64,000 nucleotides of DNA from Aculops lycopersici (GCA_015350385.1 WNKI01000001.1:2261178-2325177), one strand, 5' to 3'; shown: positions 10,712 to 20,507, counted from the stretch's first letter. Notes: generated by a model from the sequence alone, not told the origin. A program made the numbers and translations.

Positions 10712-12632
10712 CTTTGGAGATTCAGAATAAAACCAGTACATGGAAATGAAAGAAGGAAGAGAGTTAGTCTCTTTCATAAAGGAATTCTGCAGTAGATAAG
10801 TTGCCCGGAGTCTTCCACAGAATTTCAATATAAGTTTGAGCTCAAGTTGCAGGCGGAAACGGAACCGTGAGCCTTCTTTGCTAGCTTGGTCCCTCCATTG
10901 CTGCTAGTGTGGTGGCGACAATGCACGAATCCGCCAAGTAAACGATTTGGTTCTAGTAGCGCGACTTCAATAATACCAAGAGATCCAATATATAATCGTT
11001 GTCTTTCTAACGTCAACCAAACCAAACGGAACTAAGAGAATGAGAATGAGAAGAAGAAGAAGTCAAAACAAACTTGGAACAGACGGTCGCCTCCCAAGAA
11101 GACCAAATAAACTTCCAACTATTATACCCTCTAGTCTAATCCAATAGGTTATACTACTCACCTGGTGACACAAAATTAACTCTACCTGTCTGCAAATTGG
11201 CATAGCTAAGCGCCAATCTGGCGCCAATTCGGGCATTATTTTTTAGCAGCCCAATATTAGAAGCCATGGTCTTGCCCCCAGTGGCTCGATTCAACTCGGC
11301 CAATATGAGTGGCGTCTTCTCCTTTCCCTCCAAATCTGTGCGCCTGTCAATCTGACTTATACCCTCCATTGCGGCAGCTAATTTGGGATCTTCTAGTAAA
11401 TTAAGCGCAAACTCTCTTGGTATTGGAACCGCCAATAGGGCGCCACTAGTTCTTTGCCCATTGAAATTGGACACCGCATTTAGTGGACCCTCAAAGTTGT
11501 GGTACAAAATTGAGGCAACCTCGTGGATTCTGTCCACAACTCGCGGACTCTTGGTACCTTGCCAATCAGATTCAAAGAAGAAGCCGGGAAAGAGAGGCGA
11601 TCTTTCCAAATTTTCATGACTATTCCCCTCAATTTGGTCAGTTGAACGGCGAGATTGCTGACCGCTTTGGTGGGCTTGAGAGGACGACAACGACTCACTG
11701 TTGTTGTGGTCCGCCTCGTCATCTGCTGGCCACGAACTTGACAAACTCATGACAGTGCAACCGTAAGTCTCGAGGACTTCTAAACTCTTTCTAGTGTCCA
11801 GAAACGACTTGAACCCAGAGGATACCACGCACACTGGCGAGCGGGAAAACTCGAACAAGTCCGCCGAGATGTCCATCGAAGTCTCGGCGCCAATATGGAC
11901 GCCGCCTGTGCCGCCAGTTGCAAAAATCCTGATGGGCTGCCAGCTTTTTCCGGTCTGAATTCCGCCTTTGACAACACCGTACAGGTTGCTACCGCCGCCG
12001 CCACTTTCGCCAGAGGCACCAACTGTCTGGTTCAAAGTAAATTCCATGTTCATGGGCCACACAAGACTGCACGCAATGGCCATGGTAGCGGCCACGGTCG
12101 TTCCAGCAGACAATCCTAAGGCCATAGCTATTGGAATATCTCGCCTAGATGCTTTGATTGGTCTCGACTCTTCCACTTTAGCAAGAAACTCAATTTCCCC
12201 CCGACTCAAGCCAATAACTAGCTGGCCCTTGATGATGCCTATTGTTGCAGGAGTCACTTTTGTTGCAACGTCACTACCACCAACTCCTCTACCTCCTGGC
12301 ATATTGGCAATTACCTCCTCTAGACTCAACGCTAATCTCAAGTTCTCAGGTTCGGGAAGTCCGTGAGTGATAACTGTACTCTCAAGAGCAACAATAGGCT
12401 CGCCATTAGCTAGTGCTTCTTGGACATGTCTACCAACTCGTAGCTTTGCTTTGGTGGTTGTTCTCGGCTTAGTATCGTAATATGACTTGCTGTTCATGCA
12501 AATTGGTGAATGCGAAAAGAGCAACCTAGCGAGAGTATTCCCATAGATTGGCCTATGGAAACTGGCACTTGTTAGTGAGGCTTTCGAACTCGTTAGCCAA
12601 CTGAGGCGGCCAAGCTGAATAGCTATTGTCAT
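10539..12632 (-). CDS. Pseudouridine-5'-phosphate glycosidase fused to the start of a PfkB-type kinase (partial)
   Basis: PsuG cleaves pseudouridine 5'-phosphate into uracil and ribose 5-phosphate; the PfkB partner makes the substrate from pseudouridine. Exon 1 (11162-12632) carries the full PsuG domain: VALESTVITHGLP with the catalytic Glu, KASRRD, ATGGTGGVHIGAE, SMDISADL and SSGFKSFLD with the active-site Lys. It ends CCAG|GTGAGT in phase 1. Exon 2 (10539-10711) joins in phase and reads into PPVVVGCTMIDMHVSTRIDD, a PfkB N-terminal strand, then ends FK at AAG|GTGAGT. No further kinase sequence was found, so the gene is truncated or continues beyond the left edge. Two insertions of roughly 45 and 50 residues, Ser/Gly-rich or acidic, interrupt PsuG. 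The basic, Ser-rich first 45 residues could be a mitochondrial presequence (inference). Confidence 0.85.
11162..12632 (-). CDS. PsuG-domain exon
   Basis: 490 codons plus one base from ATG at 12632 to the donor CCAG|GTGAGT. It contains all recognised PsuG motifs, through TPLILAELNRATGGKTMASN and KNNARIGARLA near the end. A second in-frame ATG (MNSKSYYD) about 45 codons in could give a cytosolic form. Confidence 0.85.
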
Positions 12633-13251
12633 GATGTCGCAGGTGAAAGGATGGTAACAGTAGTTGAGGTGAAATATTGGATTGATGTAGTTCGTTCAAT
12701 AATAACAATAACAATAATAATGGTTAAAGGTCAGAAGTCTTTTATGTCTCTTGTTGCTGGTGACAACAATGGGCCAAAACACTAAAGCGCGGGCTGGAGA
12801 GTGCGATAACAAGCTGGCCATTGTTGCCAATGATAAATACTCACCAATTGGTAGACAAGTGCGACTCGCAAGATATCGCATCCAGATGATCTTGCTAACA
12901 ATCACAAAGGAGACAATCGCCACAACGAAGGGCTAACTCAATGAGTTAGAAACATCAGCAGGTGTCAGTGGCAATAGCAGCAAGCGGAGAGTTGAAGATT
13001 GTCACTGCGGCTGCCGCGTCGTAGGCAACGGCAGCCTTGGATGCGTGTACGATCTTAGATCGTACAAAATATGCGCATGATTCTGGCCAGCGCGTTTAGT
13101 CACTAAAGTTATGTGCACGTTTTTCGGTTTGGCCGGAAAACGTAAACAATGTTCATAAATCGCCTCCCGCCAGAAGTTACATCTAAAACAACTTATTAGA
13201 TAAACTATATTTCTGAACCTAATCCAAACCTGAACCAATTATTATTCAACC
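12633..13251. promoter_or_regulatory. Divergent promoter region of PsuG (-) and UTP11 (+)
   Basis: 619 bp between two divergent start codons with no gene of its own. It contains an AT-rich AATAACAATAATAAT stretch near 12700 and a 21-nt palindrome at 13046-13066. Short open frames here are not protein-like. Confidence 0.55.
13046..13066. promoter_or_regulatory. 21-nt palindrome in the divergent promoter
   Basis: TGTACGATCT and its complement flank a single central T, giving a perfect 10-bp inverted repeat. Its placement between divergent start codons suits a dimeric factor site; the factor is unknown. Confidence 0.5.
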
Positions 13252-13659
13252 ATGGGCTTTAACAAGGCCCACAAGATGGCCCAGCGCTTGCATCGCGAGC
13301 GCCGGCAGCCAGAGCATAGAAGAAAGATGGGATATTTGGAGAAGAAGCAGGATTACAAGAAACGTGCCTTAGATCATCACCAGAAGGCCGAAAGAATCAA
13401 GAAGTTGAAGAACAAGGCTCTGGAGAGAAATCCAAATGAATTCCACTTTCACATGCTCAACTCCCGAATTATAGACGGAGTGCACCAAGATAGGCCAAAG
13501 CCGATGGAACCCTCAGTGAGAAGAACAATGGTGAAACGCGAGCAGTTACTCAAGAAATACAACGAAAAGTTGATAACAAAAAGGGAAATTCGGGAGCGAG
13601 AAGAGGCAGGAGTTGATCTGACTGAAGGCCGATCATCCAAGAGGATTGTTTTCGAATAG
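13252..13659 (+). CDS. UTP11: UTP11-like U3 snoRNA-associated protein, short form
   Basis: UTP11 is a component of the small-subunit processome in the nucleolus, needed for early 18S rRNA processing. The 135-residue product begins MGFNKAHKMAQRLHRERRQP and contains YLEKKQDYKKRA, KNKALERNPNEFHFHM and DGVHQ, which match the family's N-terminal half closely. The usual animal protein is about 250 residues. This one stops after SSKRIVFE, where the family has its KHVFF-like segment, at a TAG with no splice donor at the stop. The CCATGG start context is good. It is a single exon, convergent with the cytohesin gene 115 bp away. It may be a true short paralogue, or the C-terminal half may lie in an unrecognised exon. 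Confidence 0.85.
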   Translation: MGFNKAHKMAQRLHRERRQPEHRRKMGYLEKKQDYKKRALDHHQKAERIKKLKNKALERNPNEFHFHMLNSRIIDGVHQDRPKPMEPSVRRTMVKREQLLKKYNEKLITKREIREREEAGVDLTEGRSSKRIVFE

Positions 13660-13774
13660 ATGTTTTAGAATAGATATCAATTATTGTAAAGGGAGCGTAA
13701 CGATTGGTGCAGAAAACTAAAACCAATATTTTGGTCATCGATTTGTTATTTATACAAACTCGCATCGCTCAACC

Positions 13775-14974
13775 TCACAGAAGTTGTGCCTTCTTCTTGC
13801 GAGCTGCAACCATATCGTAAAAGGGATTTACACTTATCGATTGTCGTATACTGTTTACCCATTGGTCCCTTTCCTCCTTGGATGAGGCTGCCATCCTGTA
13901 ATACGTATGCCTACCCTCGTTGACTTTGCCATCAGAGTCAGTCTTGCAAGCTTTGATCACCTCGCCTGGACCTAATTTTGAGTAAAGTTCAAATGTATTT
14001 GGTTTGGATGACTTATTATCGGGTAGTTCGCGGACTAGAACATTCTCCAGTGGTATTATACCCCGAGGTTCCTTGTCGGTGGTAAACTCAAAATAATATA
14101 AACATTTGTCATTCAATATGAACCATCTTCGTTTCCATCCCTTGTACCGGCTTCCCTGTTTCCATAACCAACCTTCTCTATCTGGATTAAAGAAGGTTAA
14201 CATAAGATCGTTTCCATGCTCCTCAGGAATTTTAAAGGGCTCTTGTTTAATTGATTCATATAAAGATTCTAATAGCTCTCTTGGTAAATCCTTACCATTG
14301 TTTATACTCCTATTCAGGGCAATAAATTTTTCTATTGTTGGCTTCTCCCTAACTGATGGATTGTGTAAAGATGTGTTTAACATAATAATGGCAAATGATA
14401 ATACAAAACAAGTGTCTGTGTCTTCAAAGACGCCCGGGTTCTCTTGGCAATACCTGATGGCGAATTTCTCCATCATTCGATCAATCTTTTGGGCTTCGCC
14501 TGGCAATCGGAACGACCATAAAAATTGTCTCAGCGCTTGGACAAGGATTAAGTCTGAAAAATTATGCAAATTTACAAAATTATCTAGAACTTTCATATTG
14601 AATTCATTGCGTTCGCCTAGATAGTTTCCAATTGCTGTTTTGTTGAGACCATCGCCGTCAAATAAAAACTTAGCTATTGATTCGGGGGTATTCTCTAGTA
14701 TGTCATGTTCAATTAAATATTCAATCCCTTTCTTTGGGTCCATATTAAAACGCTTCTGGCCAATAGCATATTGTTTGGATTTGCAATCTGTTTTAGTGAG
14801 GTCGAAATCATGATTTGTTGCTGTTGATGATAATTCTAATCTCTTTAGGTCTGCTTGAACACTTGCAATCTCGCTCTTCAAATTCTGTATCTCCGATTGT
14901 ATTTCAGCCTTTCGTTCGCGGATTTCCGCTAATAATTGCAACTCCTCTACTGTTAGCTCGGGGACCATCATCAT
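13775..14974 (-). CDS. Cytohesin, Arf guanine-nucleotide exchange factor (steppke-like)
   Basis: Cytohesins load GTP onto Arf GTPases at the plasma membrane and endosomes, downstream of phosphoinositides. The 399-residue single-exon product has an N-terminal coiled coil (about 5-50), a Sec7 domain (about 70-250) with the catalytic Glu in FRLPGEAQKIDRMMEKFA, and a PH domain (about 265-380) with KGWKRRWFILNDKCLYYFEF and EPRGIIPLENV. It ends with a polybasic ARKKKAQLL tail. Length equals the family norm. The PH beta1-beta2 loop reads KQGSRYKGW, with a single Gly followed by Ser where most members have GG or GGG. The loss of all introns is notable for this family. Confidence 0.95.
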   Translation of the reverse strand: MMMVPELTVEELQLLAEIRERKAEIQSEIQNLKSEIASVQADLKRLELSSTATNHDFDLTKTDCKSKQYAIGQKRFNMDPKKGIEYLIEHDILENTPESIAKFLFDGDGLNKTAIGNYLGERNEFNMKVLDNFVNLHNFSDLILVQALRQFLWSFRLPGEAQKIDRMMEKFAIRYCQENPGVFEDTDTCFVLSFAIIMLNTSLHNPSVREKPTIEKFIALNRSINNGKDLPRELLESLYESIKQEPFKIPEEHGNDLMLTFFNPDREGWLWKQGSRYKGWKRRWFILNDKCLYYFEFTTDKEPRGIIPLENVLVRELPDNKSSKPNTFELYSKLGPGEVIKACKTDSDGKVNEGRHTYYRMAASSKEERDQWVNSIRQSISVNPFYDMVAARKKKAQLL

Positions 14975-15845
14975 TACAGAGCCAGTAGTAGCCGGAGGCC
15001 AACAATAATATTGGCTGGCCAGGTGGGTGGGTTGCTGCTAGCAAAGCAAGTGGCCAACTTGATCTAATTTGATCTGTTTACTAGTTGAGCTATTATTTGG
15101 GAGCCCTCTGCAAGCGCAACAGATATTTTGAGCGGCCACCATGTCCGCTTGTTTATTTCAGGCCAGCTGATTCGCGAGCCGAGCTGAGCTGGCAAATTTT
15201 TCAGCTCTTTGTGCAGTCGGAGTCGCGAGCCTCTGTCAGCTCTCGCGCTTCACACTTGCTTTCTATGTGAATTACGCGAGCGAGAGTACCACTGTGTTAC
15301 CATTACACGGGCACAATAGGCCGCAGCCGTCGCCACAGTTCGTCTAGTGCGAGTTTACAGCAAGCGAATATTGGTACGAAAAACTCGACCACTAGCTGCG
15401 GTCACATGGCGCCACCGCTCCAATCGATTGCGTATATATATCGTAACTTGCTGACTGATTTGCGACACTTTTGCCATTGAGATACCACTAGGAACTTTGA
15501 AGGGAAAACACAAAACTGTTGCGCCATATGACGAGCAAGCTAGTGAGCCAAGACCAAAGAGTGTGGTACCTTAGCTTTTGTTTCTGTCGCGGCCATCACC
15601 ACCACCACCGCAGTTGCTGCGCCAATTGGCACAACCCCTAGCGTTTTCATCTACTACTAGAAAGTGAGACTGATAAAAGAAAGTGAGAAAGAGGATTTGA
15701 TGCAACTTGTTGCTTTTGTTGTGTTATATAAATCCATTAATATTTCCAACAATTGTTTATATAAATCCACCTATTTGAAAACTAAGTTGGTTCATGCATT
15801 TAGTTACCGCCAAGACACACCAATAGATTACTCGGAATTATACCA
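14975..15845. promoter_or_regulatory. Divergent promoter region of cytohesin (-) and the bZIP gene (+)
   Basis: 871 bp with no coding potential recognised. A TATA-like GCGTATATATATCG lies at about 15430. An AT-rich stretch at 15720-15770 probably forms the bZIP 5' leader. Confidence 0.45.
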
Positions 15846-16280
15846 ATGATGGCCAACCCAGTGGATTCTAGGTCAGCCAATTCGTCTAGTTCCTCGGCAT
15901 TGGAAGAGGATGAGGCAAACGACGAGTTTGCGCGAGTTAACCGGGTTATGTTGCCTAAAAGGAGTGAGGAATATAGGCAACGAAGGGAACGCAATAATGC
16001 GGCTGTAAAGAAGTCGAGATTTAAGAGCAAACAAAAGACTATGGAAACTCAAATGCGAGTTGACGAATTGAGAAGGGAAAATAGTAAATTGGAGAGAAGA
16101 GTTGAGACATTAACAAAGGAGTTAAACTTTATGAGAAGTTTGTTTGTGCCACGGCGCGAGGTGGCCGGCGCCCTCAAAATGATTGAAACATCACAGCAAC
16201 AATTGATTCAACAACAACAACAACAACACCAAACACAGTCTCAGTTCGATCCTCAGTCAAACCACCAACATTTATCATAA
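15846..16280 (+). CDS. C/EBP-gamma-type bZIP transcription factor (Irbp18-like)
   Basis: A small DNA-binding dimerisation partner that lacks a large activation domain. In the 144-residue product, an acidic Ser-rich N-terminus is followed by the basic region YRQRRERNNAAVKKSRFKSK (about 40-60). A leucine zipper with heptads through MRVDELRRENSKLERRVETL and LTKELNFMRSLF follows, then a Gln-rich tail (about 115-144). The basic region is almost identical to CEBPG/Irbp18. The gene is a single exon, ATG ATG start, with an AATAAA at 16391-16396. It is convergent with DCAF13. Confidence 0.92.
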   Translation: MMANPVDSRSANSSSSSALEEDEANDEFARVNRVMLPKRSEEYRQRRERNNAAVKKSRFKSKQKTMETQMRVDELRRENSKLERRVETLTKELNFMRSLFVPRREVAGALKMIETSQQQLIQQQQQQHQTQSQFDPQSNHQHLS

Positions 16281-16390
16281 TATTCCTAGAAAGCGAGAGT
16301 GAAATCAACGAAGTCAAAGTTACAAAACGTGATCATTACAACAATCCATTATATCCAATCATCATCATAATCATTTCCAATTCTGAGAAC

Positions 16391-16396
16391 AATAAA
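16391..16396 (+). terminator. Poly(A) signal of the bZIP gene
   Basis: AATAAA 111 nt after the stop codon, in the short convergent spacer before DCAF13. Confidence 0.6.
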
Positions 16397-16479
16397 CACA
16401 CGACGATAGATCGACCCTAGCGACTTGAGCTCGCTATCAAACAAATCTTATCCTTCGTATATCTGTATAACTTATGAAT

Positions 16480-18018
16480 TTATTCCTCCTCACGAACAAC
16501 ATGCTTCTTTCTCTCGGATACAATTGGTATCGAGCCTGGCTTACTGTTATTTCGTCGATTCGTTTCCTTCCTCTTCCTAGCATCCAGCATAATCCTCTTG
16601 AGCTTCCGTTCGTTATAAACATGCTTAGGCAGGTGACGATGTCTCTTGATACGCTTGATCTCCGGATGATCCTGAAACTTTCTCTTCAATGCCTCATTTG
16701 TATTCTCGGCTGCTTGCTCACGGAAAAACTTGGGTCCAAACTTTTCGCTTGCGTTTGCTCGCCACATTCTAATATCCATCTCATCCGAGGAGGAGATCAA
16801 ATACTTGGCGTCTAAACTCCAAACAACATCAGTGATCTTCTGCATCCTCTTCGTATAATAGACCTCCCGACTGTGGCCAGAACGTGAGGGAAAGATGCGT
16901 AGTGTTTTATCATAGCTTCCGCTCACAATCTCACGACCGGTTGGTGAGTAATCTAGAGCTATCACAGCAGCGGTGTGGTCCTTGTGTAGACACAACGGGG
17001 TGGACAAGTTCCTCATGTCATAAGTGTGCAAATCATGATCCTCATTTGCAACCGTGAACTTGAACGCCTCCATTGGATTCCAACAGATTTGATTGGATCG
17101 CATTGTTAAAATAACTTTGCGCAAAGGTGTTGGCTTTCGCATATCAAACAATGTTATTGCTCTATCACTAGAGGTGCTAGCAAACAAGTCTACCTCAACA
17201 GGATTAAACTTGACGTAATGTGCACTATCTGCGCCCCAAGACCATTGCCTAATGGGCTCTTTACGATTCTCCTCCCAGAGTTCAACTTTGTCGCCGCTTG
17301 TAGCTAGGAATGGTCGATTGTAATGATGGTCCATGCTTAGTATTATGTTCTTCGCCATGATTGAATCAATTGGTAAATCTTGAGCTTGCATCTCGTCCGT
17401 GTACCCAATTTCGTCCTCAATATCAAGTGCCAATCTAAATTCTTCATCATCATCATCTGAGCTATCATCATCCGCTTCTTCGCCTTCTCCACTATGATCG
17501 CCTTCGTTGTCTTTCTTTCTCTTACTCATATTAGCTTTCCTCTTCGACCTCTTGGGTTTTGTGATGTTCAGTTGGTCGCGACCAAAATATCGCCACTTTT
17601 TGATGGTGGAGTTGGAGTCGACACTGAAGAAATGGTTGGTGTTGAGTCTAGATATGCACATGGATCGAACCATTGAGTTGTGGGCTTGGATTGTTCTGAC
17701 ACATTTTCTACTAGAGAGATTCCATATCTTAATTACTCCATCGTAAGCACCACTAGCCATGACTGAAACCTTCTCTTGGTGTTTCATTAACTGGCTAACC
17801 ACATCACCGTGACCACTCATGTTGCCGATGAATGGCTTGGCAAAAACCCTCTCGAGTTTTGTGGCATTAAGGGCTCTTTGGTATTCTCGTTGCAATTGAT
17901 GTGGGTGTAGTTTGGGGTCATAATTTTTAAACACTTTGTGAATATCGTTTTTGGTTTTCCTCATAAAATCACCCGGTCGCCTGGTTATCATTTGGACATC
18001 CAGATCTTTGTCGGCCAT
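16480..18018 (-). CDS. DCAF13: DCAF13/Sof1 WD-repeat protein of the small-subunit processome
   Basis: Sof1/DCAF13 is a U3-associated WD40 protein for 18S rRNA processing; in animals it also acts as a CUL4-DDB1 substrate receptor. The 512-residue product starts at ATG 18018; the frame is open slightly upstream but only from a TTG. Family landmarks include NYDPKLHPHQLQREYQRALN, ATKLERVFAKPFIGNMSGH, six to seven WD repeats, ICWNPMEAFKFTVANEDHDL and SREVYYTKRMQKITDVVWS. The Sof1 C-terminal domain has RHLPKHVYNERKLKRIM and KPGSIPIVSERKKHVV. An insertion of roughly 60 residues, basic then strongly acidic (residues about 155-220, DDDSSDDDDEE), expands one blade loop. It is a single exon. Confidence 0.96.
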   Translation of the reverse strand: MADKDLDVQMITRRPGDFMRKTKNDIHKVFKNYDPKLHPHQLQREYQRALNATKLERVFAKPFIGNMSGHGDVVSQLMKHQEKVSVMASGAYDGVIKIWNLSSRKCVRTIQAHNSMVRSMCISRLNTNHFFSVDSNSTIKKWRYFGRDQLNITKPKRSKRKANMSKRKKDNEGDHSGEGEEADDDSSDDDDEEFRLALDIEDEIGYTDEMQAQDLPIDSIMAKNIILSMDHHYNRPFLATSGDKVELWEENRKEPIRQWSWGADSAHYVKFNPVEVDLFASTSSDRAITLFDMRKPTPLRKVILTMRSNQICWNPMEAFKFTVANEDHDLHTYDMRNLSTPLCLHKDHTAAVIALDYSPTGREIVSGSYDKTLRIFPSRSGHSREVYYTKRMQKITDVVWSLDAKYLISSSDEMDIRMWRANASEKFGPKFFREQAAENTNEALKRKFQDHPEIKRIKRHRHLPKHVYNERKLKRIMLDARKRKETNRRNNSKPGSIPIVSERKKHVVREEE

Positions 18019-18425
18019 CTTGAATATTATTGACAAAAATGGCTTATAAATTAATAGGTTGACAAAGCAATGTATTTCATGACTCTAAATGAAATGTGGA
18101 GAACTTTTGTTTAGAAACAGCGAACCAGCGCCCACGTGACAAGAGCGCGTTTCGAGAGAAATTTTTGTATGCAGCAAACTGTAGTTTTGTTGAGAATGCA
18201 CACAGAAGTGCTGGAAACTGCGTAAGGCAGGCGGATCTACATTGACACCTGTTGGTTTAACCAAAGATGAACTTATTGATGGAACTATAGGTCGAACATA
18301 ACAGGATGTAATGGGATGGGCGCTAGTTGATGTTGTTGTTTAATAATTGCGGTTATGGATTATATAAATAAGTTATATGCAAGGTTACAATTGATGTAGT
18401 TTTGTGCGATTTGATTGCCTCTTGC

Positions 18426-19520
18426 TTAGATAACACATGGCAATTGGACGTAACGTAGGGAGAAACCATTCTGCGAGTTTAGGGCATTTTGGGTTTGGTC
18501 GGCGTTAGAGCGTACCTTAAGCTGGAATGGTTTTGATCTTGAAATGATGGCATTCTGTTCAAGCAACTTGGTTCCACAGAAACGATCTTCACCATGGCCA
18601 ATACCGTCAACACTACCCTGGTCAACACCAATATAATCGTCAGCGTTACAAATACCACCAGTAGATCCGCCTAACTCGGTCATGTTGCCTGATTCATATG
18701 GGGCACCAAATGAGAAGGATTGTGGAACTTCAGTCTCCCATTTGATGGCACAGAAGTTCTCTTCGACACGAACACATGAGGTATAACGCAGATTAGATAG
18801 GTACCGAGCGCGACTCTCTAGTTTAGGTCCATAGTTGAAACTCCTAATCACTGCCGAGGGACTTCTGAAGTATTGCATGCATCCGGATGGGGCCATGTCG
18901 AGATTGTTGCAGTTGATCATATTAATCTTGATCTTCCATCTTCTTGTGACTCGGTCGCCATTGGACACAACCGAAAGAACAACCGGGTTGGCACTTCCTC
19001 TGCCCATGTCGATGTACATGTGCTGACCTCCATTCTCACCGCAAAGGATTGGCAATCTCTCTCCAACTGTGGTTCTAACCATAAACGAGTCTGTGGTACA
19101 CAAACCATTCTCGTCTGGTTGAGCTAGAGTGAACTCTTCAAAGTCCAATCTAAGCTGACAAACATTTGGAGTCTTCTCGATGGTCACTTGGCAAGTCTCG
19201 GTTCCATTCTCCCCCCTTGGGTAGTTTGGATTCACAAAGGTGGTTTCGTTTTGATTGGTTGTTCCACCGCAAGTAAACTTGAAAGAACAGCACGAACCCC
19301 ATCCGTTGGCACATCGTCCAATCTCAAGACCAGACCTTCTTGAGCACTCTTGCTCGGCTAGACAGGTACCTGATTCGTCTTGATCATTGTGGCAGGCAGT
19401 GTTTTGAAATCTCAGCAAGCTTACGATTCCAGCCATGGATCTTTGGCCGGCGCTTGGTGCTGGCATGGTGACTAGGGCTAGGAGGCCCACAGCCACAAGT
19501 AGTGAGAAATATGAGGCCAT
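18426..19520 (-). CDS. Secreted CUB-domain protein with Cys-rich N-terminal module
   Basis: The 364-residue product has an N-terminal signal peptide (residues 1-25, cleavage likely after SAGQ). A Cys-rich module follows, GTCLAEQECSRRSGLE... then WGSCCSFKFTCGG (about 51-85). Next is a CUB-like domain with NPNYPRGENGTETCQVTI and CQLRLDFEEFTLAQPDENGL, then a second beta-rich half ending with FSLRYVQLPCVI. This architecture occurs in many arthropod extracellular proteins of unknown role. Several N-glycosylation sequons are present (NET, NGT, NMT). It is a single exon. A 12-bp direct repeat lies upstream. The molecular function is not known; binding of carbohydrate or protein partners is inference. 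Confidence 0.9.
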   Translation of the reverse strand: MASYFSLLVAVGLLALVTMPAPSAGQRSMAGIVSLLRFQNTACHNDQDESGTCLAEQECSRRSGLEIGRCANGWGSCCSFKFTCGGTTNQNETTFVNPNYPRGENGTETCQVTIEKTPNVCQLRLDFEEFTLAQPDENGLCTTDSFMVRTTVGERLPILCGENGGQHMYIDMGRGSANPVVLSVVSNGDRVTRRWKIKINMINCNNLDMAPSGCMQYFRSPSAVIRSFNYGPKLESRARYLSNLRYTSCVRVEENFCAIKWETEVPQSFSFGAPYESGNMTELGGSTGGICNADDYIGVDQGSVDGIGHGEDRFCGTKLLEQNAIISRSKPFQLKVRSNADQTQNALNSQNGFSLRYVQLPCVI

Positions 19521-19550
19521 TATGATGTATTATTTTGTCTATCAACTGAC

Positions 19551-19597
19551 TTGAGGTATCTTGAGTTAGGTTTCAGTTACTTGCTTTGAGGTATCTT
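19551..19597 (-). promoter_or_regulatory. 12-bp direct repeat upstream of the CUB gene
   Basis: TTGAGGTATCTT occurs at 19551-19562 and again at 19586-19597, 35 bp apart and 31 bp from the CUB start codon. On the gene's strand the unit is AAGATACCTCAA. An initiator-like TCAGTT lies just downstream on that strand. The role as a paired cis element is inferred. Confidence 0.4.
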
Positions 19598-20507
19598 ATT
19601 GGTCTTGTCTTGGTTATTTCGGATTAGCACATTGGGCTAAGAAAATTTAACTTTGAAATGAATCGTCCGAAATAAAAACTAGATCCTTCGAGAGGTCAAG
19701 TGAGAAGTAGGAAGCTGACTGACCTGAGGAAGTAGGAGTAGGTGTAGCTTGAGATCTGTTGCTGCATCTTAGCTTGCATGATGATATGAGAGATTATTTA
19801 AGTTGGACAAGCCGGCAGGCGGTCATCTTTGCCGTGAGGTGCATGCGCGCGCGACATTGATCTTGAACTCGTTTGATGCTCATTTGCCACTGCTGATGCT
19901 GCTACTGCTGCTGCTGCTGTTACTGATGCCGCTCCGACTGCTTATCGTAAACTCTGTAATGAGCAAAGCTAATAAAGACACTGATGACGAGAGGAGCAAT
20001 GGAAGCAGCAGTAACAGCGGCAGTGGTGGCAATGGTCTTCGCACTCTAAGCTAATGTAGACACACAGGTGGCAGGGTTGTAAAGGTCGATACACTCTAAA
20101 TAGTCGCGAGAGTCGAGGGAAAAAACTCGATTTCCTGGCTCAGTCATTACTATTAAATTCTGACCGAGTGGTAGGATAGAATATTCAGGCAAGATAGATT
20201 TTAGTGCGAGCCCTCTAGTCTCTTGTACTTTTGCGAAATTCAATTGGTCTTCTCGGTGGAAATTTCTCCCCCTTAAGCTAAACTGAACTGAACGCATAGA
20301 GTCTAGCTCAATGTAGCAACTGCAGCGTCACCTGGCATTTAGATTGGCCAATGGAGTCTGCCGATGGTCAGCAGCTTATTAAGATTACGGTAGCGATTAT
20401 TGCAATGTAAGTGTATAAAGGCGCCGCTGCAAATGCCGCCACCTGTCCTCTTCAGGTGTGTGTCTGTATACAGTTGGTGGCGAATAGCCTCCGACTCGGT
20501 ACACTAT

